Of a stretch of 59,813 nt of DNA, positions 54,703 to 59,813 are shown piece by piece. Position 1 is the first letter of the stretch. The number at the start of each line of letters is the position of its first letter. The notes beneath the pieces were generated by a model that was not told the origin of the DNA, did no database searches, and saw only the letters and a list, made by a program, of their open reading frames with translations. The stretch is from an uncultured Bacteroidales bacterium (GTDB lineage Bacteria; Bacteroidota; Bacteroidia; Bacteroidales; UBA932), in assembly GCA_900317925.1 (NCBI GenBank), contig ONIQ01000018.1, positions 1 through 59,813 on the forward strand. The letters are read 5' to 3'. The position numbers were made by a program, and so were the translations under genes.

Positions 54703-55305
54703 ATGTACAGAAAATGGTTTTTTACCCTGGTCCTGACCTGTCTGCTCCCCTTCGGAGCGGCCGGGCAATGGCATACTTCCAACCAGTATCACTTTGACAA
54801 TGCCATCCAGTTCCTGCCGCTGGCCATGGAACTGGGGCTCGGTTTCTGTACACCGCACCAGCAGACGTTCACGGACCGTTTCCTGGTTGCCGCCACGGGA
54901 TATCTCGTCATGGGTACGACGGTCTTCACCCTGAAGACCTTCACAGCGAGTAAACGCCCCGACTCGGATGCCACCAATTCCTTTCCCAGCGGCCATACAG
55001 CTACCGCCTTTCTGGGTGCGGAACTGGTCCGGCTGGAATACGGTACCGGCTGGGCGATCGGTGCGTATAGCATCGCTACGCTGACGGCGGTCATGCGCGT
55101 GTATCACGACCGACACCGGATAGAGGACACCCTGGCCGGTGCGGGAATCGGCATCCTATCCGCCCACATCGCCCATCGGCTCCTGCCGGTTTGGAAGGAA
55201 CTGCTAAACCTGGAAGGCACTCCCCTGCAGGTGAGCGCCCTCCCCTGCTGCATGCCCACACAAGAAGGGGCCGTGGCCGGATTGGCCCTTTCCGTCCGGT
55301 TTTAG
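54703..55305 (+). CDS. PAP2-family membrane phosphatase
   Basis: A 200-residue exported or membrane protein, beginning MYRKWFFTLVLTCLLPF. It has the three PAP2 motifs: KTFTASKRPDS (KxxxxxxRP), NSFPSGHTATAF (PSGH) and RVYHDRHRIEDTLAGAGIG (RxxxxxHxxxD). Such enzymes dephosphorylate lipid phosphates such as undecaprenyl-PP or lipid A. It lies alone between tpiA and tyrS, which has its own promoter. Substrate unknown. Confidence 0.9.
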   Translation: MYRKWFFTLVLTCLLPFGAAGQWHTSNQYHFDNAIQFLPLAMELGLGFCTPHQQTFTDRFLVAATGYLVMGTTVFTLKTFTASKRPDSDATNSFPSGHTATAFLGAELVRLEYGTGWAIGAYSIATLTAVMRVYHDRHRIEDTLAGAGIGILSAHIAHRLLPVWKELLNLEGTPLQVSALPCCMPTQEGAVAGLALSVRF

Positions 55306-55308
55306 AAG

Positions 55309-55340
55309 TTTGGATTCTTCCCCAAGAAACGGTAACTTTG
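55309..55340 (+). promoter_or_regulatory. tyrS promoter
   Basis: TTTG (55309-55312), 20 bases, TAACTTTG (55333-55340): an ideal Bacteroidetes promoter, 27 bases before the tyrS ATG. Confidence 0.8.
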
Positions 55341-55367
55341 TAAGTTTGAAAATAAAAGGAAAAAGAT

Positions 55368-56654
55368 ATGATCAATTTTGTTGAGGAGCTTACCTGGAGA
55401 GGCATGATCCAGGACATCATGCCCGGAACGGAAAAGAAACTGATGGAAGGCCCGCAGGCGGCCTACGTAGGCATTGACCCCACTGCCGATTCCCTGCATA
55501 TCGGCCACCTGGTAAGCGTGATGATTTTGAAACACTTCCAGCGCTGCGGCCACAAGCCCATCGCCCTCGTCGGCGGTGCCACCGGCATGATCGGAGACCC
55601 GTCCATGAAAAGTGCGGAACGCAACCTGCTGGACGAAGAAACGCTTACCCACAATGTGGCCTGCCTCAAGGCCCAGCTGGCCCGTTTCCTGGACTTTGAT
55701 TCCGACGCCCCCAACAAGGCCGAACTCGTAAACAACTACGACTGGATGAAGGACTACTCTTTCATCAACTTTATCCGTGATATCGGCAAGCACATCACCG
55801 TCAACTATATGATGGCGAAGGATTCCGTGAAGAAACGCCTTTCCCGCGACTCTTCCGAGGGCATGTCCTTTACCGAATTCAGTTACCAGCTGATGCAGGG
55901 CTACGATTTCTACTGGCTGTGGAAGCACAAAGGCTGCATCCTGCAGCTGGGCGGCTCCGACCAGTGGGGCAACATCACCACCGGCACCGAGCTCATCCGC
56001 CGCATGGACGGCGGCGAGGCCTTCGCCCTGACCTGCCCGCTCATCCGCAAAGCCGACGGTACCAAATTCGGCAAGACCGAGAAAGGAAACATCTGGCTGG
56101 ATGCCGAACGCACCAGTCCGTACGAATTCTACCAGTTCTGGATGAATGTGGCCGATGACGACGCCGAGCGCTACATCAAAATTTTCACCATGCTGGACCG
56201 CAAAACCATCGAGGACCTCATCGCCGAGCACCGCGAGGATCCCGGCCAGCGCAAACTCCAGAAGGTCCTGGCCCGCGAAGTAACCGTCATGGTCCACGGA
56301 CGGCAGGCCTACGACAAGGCCGTAGAGGCTTCCCAGATGCTTTTCAGCGGCAATTCCGAGGCCCTTCGCTCGCTGGACGAGAAGACCTTCCTGGCCGTCT
56401 TCGGCGACGTGCCTTCGTTCGATGTTCCCCGCGCCGAACTGCCTTGCGGTCTCCTGGACCTGCTGGCCGTCAAGACCGGCATCTTCCCCTCCAAGGGAGA
56501 AGCCCGCAAGATGGTCCAAGGCAACGGCGTGAGCCTGAACAAGGACAAGATTGCCGACATCGATTATCAGGTCGGCGAAAAGGATATCGTAAACGGCCAC
56601 TATATCCTGGCCCAAAAAGGCAAGAAGAACTACTTTATCATCAACGTGAAATAA
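55368..56654 (+). CDS. tyrS: tyrosyl-tRNA synthetase
   Basis: Class I synthetase charging tRNA-Tyr; 428 residues. Motifs: [17 protein letters not shown] (HIGH), [39 protein letters not shown] and [18 protein letters not shown] (KMSKS equivalent KFGKT). The C-terminus is an S4 domain ([19 protein letters not shown]). The TAA overlaps the rbfA ATG by one base, so tyrS-rbfA-permease is an operon. Confidence 0.97.
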   Translation: MINFVEELTWRGMIQDIMPGTEKKLMEGPQAAYVGIDPTADSLHIGHLVSVMILKHFQRCGHKPIALVGGATGMIGDPSMKSAERNLLDEETLTHNVACLKAQLARFLDFDSDAPNKAELVNNYDWMKDYSFINFIRDIGKHITVNYMMAKDSVKKRLSRDSSEGMSFTEFSYQLMQGYDFYWLWKHKGCILQLGGSDQWGNITTGTELIRRMDGGEAFALTCPLIRKADGTKFGKTEKGNIWLDAERTSPYEFYQFWMNVADDDAERYIKIFTMLDRKTIEDLIAEHREDPGQRKLQKVLAREVTVMVHGRQAYDKAVEASQMLFSGNSEALRSLDEKTFLAVFGDVPSFDVPRAELPCGLLDLLAVKTGIFPSKGEARKMVQGNGVSLNKDKIADIDYQVGEKDIVNGHYILAQKGKKNYFIINVK

Positions 56655-57001
56655 TGGAAAAGGCACCCTCCACCCGTCAGCTTAAGATAGCCCGCGAAAT
56701 CCAGAAGGACCTGGCCGAAATCCTCCGCAGCAAGGGGATGGCGGCTTTCGGCGGGGCGATGGTCACGGTAAGTGAGGTTCGCGTCAGTCCCGACCTTTCC
56801 ATCGCCAAGACCTACGTAAGCATCTTCCCTTCCGCCAAGGCAGACACTGTCATGGGCATTCTGAACGAGAACCTGCGCAGTTACCGCGGGGAACTCGGCC
56901 GCGTCGTAGGCAAGCAGCTCCGCATCGTCCCGGAAATCGTGTTTTTCCTGGACACCAGCCTGGACTATGCCGAGCACATCGAGGAACTGCTGAAAAAATA
57001 A
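56654..57001 (+). CDS. rbfA: 30S ribosome-binding factor A
   Basis: Assists maturation of the 16S rRNA 5' end in the 30S subunit. The 115 residues have STRQLKIAREIQKDLAEILR, VTVSEVRVSPDLSIAKTYVS and a C-terminus LVIV-like ending EIVFFLDTSLDYAEHIEELL, the KH-like RbfA pattern. The ATG overlaps the tyrS stop. The FtsX/LolE-type gene follows 3 bases later, a pairing common in Bacteroidetes. Confidence 0.95.
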   Translation: MEKAPSTRQLKIAREIQKDLAEILRSKGMAAFGGAMVTVSEVRVSPDLSIAKTYVSIFPSAKADTVMGILNENLRSYRGELGRVVGKQLRIVPEIVFFLDTSLDYAEHIEELLKK

Positions 57002-57004
57002 CCG

Positions 57005-58222
57005 ATGCACCTGCCGCTGTTCATAGCCCGGCGTTACCTGTTTGCCAAGAAATCGCACAATGTCATCAACATCATTTCTGCGATCAGTGCAATCGGTATG
57101 GCCGTTGGAACGGCGGCGCTCATCCTCATCCTGTCCATTTACAACGGCTTTGACGCCTTGGTTCACGACTCGCTGAACAGCGTAGAGCCCGACCTGCTCA
57201 TTGTTCCGGAACGCGGCAAGGTCTTCGTTCCCGACAGCACCGCCTTCGACCGGATGGCCGGGCATCCCGACATCGCCACGATTTGCAACATTCTGGAAGA
57301 GAAAGTCTTCCTCACGTACGACGGTCACCAGGGCATCGTCCGCGCAAAAGGGGTGGACCGGGTGTATGAGGAAGAGGCTCCCATCCGCGAGCACCTTCAG
57401 GAAGGCACGTTTGAACTGCACCGATACGACAAACCCTGGGCGGCTGTCGGGTCTGGCCTGGCCTGGCAGATGGGCATCCGCCCGCGCTTCGTAGCCTTCA
57501 TGGAACTTTATTATCCAGCCCGCGACCGCAACCTTTCCGTTGCCAATCCCGCCGCCTCGCTCAACTCGGTCCGGCTCCGTCCGGCCTGTCTGTTCAGCAT
57601 CAATTCCGCAATCGATCAGGAACTGGTCATCCTGCCCATCGAGGTGATGCACGAACTGCTGGGGGCCACCGGCGAAGTTAGCGCCCTGGAAATCCGCCTG
57701 GTCGATGGCACCCGAATAACAAAAGTCCAAAGCGACCTTCAGGACATCCTTGGGCCTGGATTCCGGGTACTGGACCGCCTGGGACAGAATCCTACCTTGT
57801 ATAAGATGATGCGTTACGAGAAAGCGGCCGTCTTCCTGATCCTGCTCTTCATCATCATTGTCATCGCCTTCAATATTTTCGGGAGCCTGTCCATGCTCAT
57901 CATCGAAAAAGAAGAAGACATCCGCACCCTACGGGCGCTGGGCGCACAAGAAAAAACCATCCGCCGCACCTTCGTGCTGGAAGGATGGCTCATCTCCCTG
58001 CTCGGCCTGGCCGCCGGGGTGGTTGTCGGCCTGGGGCTCGCCCTGGCGCAGCAGCATCTGGGGCTTGTCAAGATGCCCGGCAACTTCCTCACAGGAGCCT
58101 ATCCGGTCATCGTAAAAGCCGGCGACATCCTGTGGACGGCCGCCGGCGTATCACTCGTGGGCTATCTCATTGCCCGTCTGCCCGTCAGAAAACTTCCTCG
58201 CCTTTTGAGCGAGGTCTGTTAA
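57005..58222 (+). CDS. FtsX-like ABC transporter permease (LolC/LolE-type)
   Basis: A 405-residue inner-membrane permease, probably of lipoprotein release. A first helix (SAIGMAVGTAALILILSIYN) follows the N-terminal amphipathic FIARRYLFAKKSHNVINIIS. Next comes a periplasmic MacB-like domain (about 50-260), then three helices (FLILLFIIIVIAFNIFGSLS, LISLLGLAAGVVVGLGLALA, and VSLVGYLIARLPV) with the EKEEDIRTLRALGAQEKTIR loop that contacts the ATPase. No ATPase gene lies beside it. Last gene before the RHS region; its 3' end overlaps the antisense RHS fragment. Confidence 0.9.
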   Translation: MHLPLFIARRYLFAKKSHNVINIISAISAIGMAVGTAALILILSIYNGFDALVHDSLNSVEPDLLIVPERGKVFVPDSTAFDRMAGHPDIATICNILEEKVFLTYDGHQGIVRAKGVDRVYEEEAPIREHLQEGTFELHRYDKPWAAVGSGLAWQMGIRPRFVAFMELYYPARDRNLSVANPAASLNSVRLRPACLFSINSAIDQELVILPIEVMHELLGATGEVSALEIRLVDGTRITKVQSDLQDILGPGFRVLDRLGQNPTLYKMMRYEKAAVFLILLFIIIVIAFNIFGSLSMLIIEKEEDIRTLRALGAQEKTIRRTFVLEGWLISLLGLAAGVVVGLGLALAQQHLGLVKMPGNFLTGAYPVIVKAGDILWTAAGVSLVGYLIARLPVRKLPRLLSEVC

Positions 58223-58436
58223 TAATAAGGCATAGTAAATCATAAACATATTTGAACGATAGTTCATTATTTCCCGAAGATGCAACGGAAACAGGAACAA
58301 TCTCGCCATAAGGATAGTAGTCGTAACGCTCCAAGGACGTTCCGGCATTGTTGAGAACCACTCTCGTGGAGCCCAGGTGTAGACAACCATTCTGGGTATG
58401 AATACCAAAGACCTCGTCAGGATTGACACACGTATA
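58185..58436 (-). pseudogene. orphan RHS core fragment (displaced RHS end)
   Basis: The minus-strand frame from 58436 to a TGA at 58185 reads CVNPDEVFGIHTQNGCLHLG, then GSTRVVLNNAGTSLERYDYY, then PYGEIVPVSVASSGNNELS, that is, the LGSTR...DYYPFG signature of RHS core repeats. It then loses homology (KYVYDLLCLI) before reaching the opposing permease gene. No start codon or RHS body precedes it: an in-frame TGA sits directly upstream. So it is a truncated relic of a second RHS end, lying after the putative immunity gene, as in displaced RHS 'orphan' cassettes. Confidence 0.75.
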
Positions 58437-58449
58437 TCATCCTGACGAG
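58413..58449. repeat. perfect 11-bp inverted repeat at the edge of the RHS fragment
   Basis: CTCGTCAGGAT (58413-58423) is exactly complementary to ATCCTGACGAG (58439-58449), loop 15 bases. It straddles the point (58436) where the RHS-like frame begins, 12 bases past the small exported gene's stop. It could be a terminator or a scar of the rearrangement. Confidence 0.65.
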
Positions 58450-58460
58450 ATCCGTTGTTA

Positions 58461-58919
58461 TTATGGGCACGAAGGAAGATTTGTTTCAATCAATTCCCAA
58501 CCTTTAAACTTGACGTAAAAACCTTCGTGAATAACCAAACGTCGTTTTATATTTCCGTTGCGTTCCCCAAAAACACCTACGGAAATCGTATCAGGAGTAC
58601 TGAACATCTCATCATAGTCAAACGTTAAGGGATAATAAGTATCCTTGACCAAAAGGAACCGATTGGTTAGTCTTTCCCAAGAGCATGTCCAGTCGTCCGA
58701 ACAGGAAGCGTGATGTCCATATATTGTAAAGACAGAATCTTCTCTTGATAGGCAGAAGTAAAAACAATTATCTTTGGTATTATGGTAAGATGAAACATAT
58801 TTGGCTATACATTCTTCTACGGCATCCGGAAGAATGTAAGGAATACGATCTTGCCCAAACCCATCAAAATGGGAGTCTATAATAAATAAAAAGACTAATA
58901 GATGTACTATTTTGTTCAT
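58461..58919 (-). CDS. small exported protein next to the RHS toxin, candidate immunity protein
   Basis: A 152-residue protein with a signal peptide (MNKIVHLLVFLFIIDSHFDG, ending near FGQ). The mature part is beta-rich with several cysteines (CIAKYVSSYHNTKDNCFYFC; CSDDWTCSW) and no motif I recognise. The gene is AT-rich unlike the chromosome on its left, and begins 11 bases after the RHS toxin stop, exactly where polymorphic toxins keep an immunity gene. The assignment is by position only; a periplasmic immunity protein would imply a toxin acting outside the cytoplasm, so it may also be an unrelated cargo gene. Confidence 0.6.
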   Translation of the reverse strand: MNKIVHLLVFLFIIDSHFDGFGQDRIPYILPDAVEECIAKYVSSYHNTKDNCFYFCLSREDSVFTIYGHHASCSDDWTCSWERLTNRFLLVKDTYYPLTFDYDEMFSTPDTISVGVFGERNGNIKRRLVIHEGFYVKFKGWELIETNLPSCP

Positions 58920-58930
58920 AAAAGCATTTA

Positions 58931-59813
58931 TTAATATGTTGGCTTACTACTTTTCCCCAAAACCCTTAAAGAAGTTTGTCCTATCTTTCCTCGAACGTTA
59001 TTTCCTTTTCCACGTGTCTTTCCAATATCGTTATGAATCTCGCCGGATGGTAAGACAACGTGAATATTAACCGAACGCCCTTCGCGGCCGACCATAGCAT
59101 CTGTCCCAAATACAGGTATTTGCAAGTGATTTGCAGTATTGGCATCTTTTGTTGACATTGTCCTTTCTGTTATATATCCAGTCTTGGTAGATTCAGGATG
59201 ACCATGGACTTGGCCAATAATTATAAGCCCTCCTGGGCGATCCAGGAAAGAGGCGCCTGTCGTTGGGGCCGGATAATACTCAATAGTACATTCATCATTT
59301 ACCCCAACGGGGCCATCTACAGCAAATACAGATGAACTTGAGCGATCAAGAACAATTATCACAGAATGCTCCTGAAGTGTAGCCCTGGATTTATCCGTAG
59401 CGCCCTGAACGGCATCATCAATTTGTCCTTCAGCAAATGAAATAATACGACTATTGCTAATCAATTCTTTCGTTGCATCAACAGATGTTGTCGTATTATA
59501 TTTCTGTTTTATTTCATTGAAAGAATCATCTGAGATTAAACGAGAAGTGGAACTTACAAATCCATCATGTCCTAAATATTTTCCATTCACATTGGAATAG
59601 TAATCGTCCATACTGAGACCCGTCGGGTCTATCATATTCACCGGATTCCCGGCGCAGTATGCATACGGACTGAGGTGGTAGTATTTCTCCGCCAGAGGGT
59701 CAATGCCGGTGAAGATGCCGTCGGTCGTCTGGAAGCGGGCGCCGCTGTCGTACCAGTTTATGCCAAAGAGCGCGTTCTGGGATTCCTTCCCGGTGTAAAG
59801 ATAGTCAGTATTT
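58931..59813 (-). CDS. RHS-repeat polymorphic toxin, C-terminal part with JAMM-like domain (5' end outside window)
   Basis: The open frame continues to the window edge, giving about 293 residues of the protein end. The first part is the RHS-associated core: YLYTGKESQNALFGINWYDS, GARFQTTDGIFTGIDPLAEKY, then PYAYCAGNPVNMIDPTGL, after which the toxin domain begins. The variable C-terminal part of about 225 residues shows IIGQVHGHPES (H-x-H-P) and, 13 residues later, MSTKDANTANHL (S-x-x-D), the JAMM/MPN zinc-peptidase signature, with a possible upstream glutamate in CTIEYYP. Similar JAB-like domains (Toxin-JAB type, DUF4329) are known as predicted RHS toxins. Export route and catalytic activity are inferred. 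Confidence 0.8.
   Translation of the reverse strand, partial: NTDYLYTGKESQNALFGINWYDSGARFQTTDGIFTGIDPLAEKYYHLSPYAYCAGNPVNMIDPTGLSMDDYYSNVNGKYLGHDGFVSSTSRLISDDSFNEIKQKYNTTTSVDATKELISNSRIISFAEGQIDDAVQGATDKSRATLQEHSVIIVLDRSSSSVFAVDGPVGVNDECTIEYYPAPTTGASFLDRPGGLIIIGQVHGHPESTKTGYITERTMSTKDANTANHLQIPVFGTDAMVGREGRSVNIHVVLPSGEIHNDIGKTRGKGNNVRGKIGQTSLRVLGKSSKPTY

Noticed and set aside
1-59813. tRNA, rRNA or CRISPR arrays
   Set aside because: I scanned the intergenic regions by eye and found no cloverleaf-like element, rRNA segment or regularly spaced repeat array. A tRNAscan/Infernal run would be decisive.

Overview
The window reads as the chromosome of a fairly GC-rich member of the Bacteroidales, possibly one of the uncultured gut or rumen lineages. 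Support: a SusC/SusD pair, promoters of the Bacteroidetes type (-7 box TAnnTTTG, with a -33 TTTG about 20 bases upstream in the clearest cases), a small Hc1-like histone gene, DUF4293 and SPOR proteins, many lipoproteins with an AC/SC lipobox, and an ECF sigma/anti-sigma operon. Genes are dense, often overlapping by 1-17 bases, and I see no rRNA, tRNA or CRISPR array.

Layout. 1-770: a partial RAYT-like transposase and two palindromes downstream of dnaK. 770-7445: dnaK, an RluA-type pseudouridine synthase overlapping a GH106 rhamnosidase-like lipoprotein, and a pentose-phosphate epimerase. 7450-21670: an accessory glycan/phosphoester locus. It holds a SusC-SusD-phosphoesterase operon on the minus strand, a second phosphoesterase of the same family facing it tail to tail, and a divergent 1,676-residue FN3/GLUG-type surface lipoprotein with a structured leader. 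21680-29335: a membrane AraC-type regulator, then an operon (read right to left) of a SPOR lipoprotein, an M28-like/TonB fusion that has lost its metal ligands, leuS and two YitT proteins. 29400-40576: CapA-like, phoH, TPR protein, gyrA, a ClpA/ClpC ATPase, an unlisted 41-residue ORF, gph, DUF4293, a broken uridine phosphorylase and tdk. 40621-46206: a coiled-coil protein with a nested inverted repeat, rsmI, an HhH protein, an ECF sigma operon and a xerD-type recombinase. 46207-53815: secreted peptidases of three families (M49, C11, M6) around a translation block (bL25, pth) and a histone-like gene. 53840-58222: tpiA, PAP2, tyrS, rbfA and an FtsX/LolE-type permease.

The right end (58185-59813) changes character and is visibly AT-rich. 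It holds the 3' end of an RHS polymorphic toxin whose variable C-terminus carries a JAMM-like H-x-H-P...S-x-x-D signature, then a small exported protein placed where an immunity gene would be, then an orphan RHS core fragment behind an 11-bp perfect inverted repeat. This is the strongest candidate for an unusual system. Next in interest are the metal-less M28-TonB fusion, the paralogous phosphoesterases of the SusCD locus and the RAYT/palindrome cluster.

All functions are inferred by reading motifs by eye. No searches or structure predictions were run.
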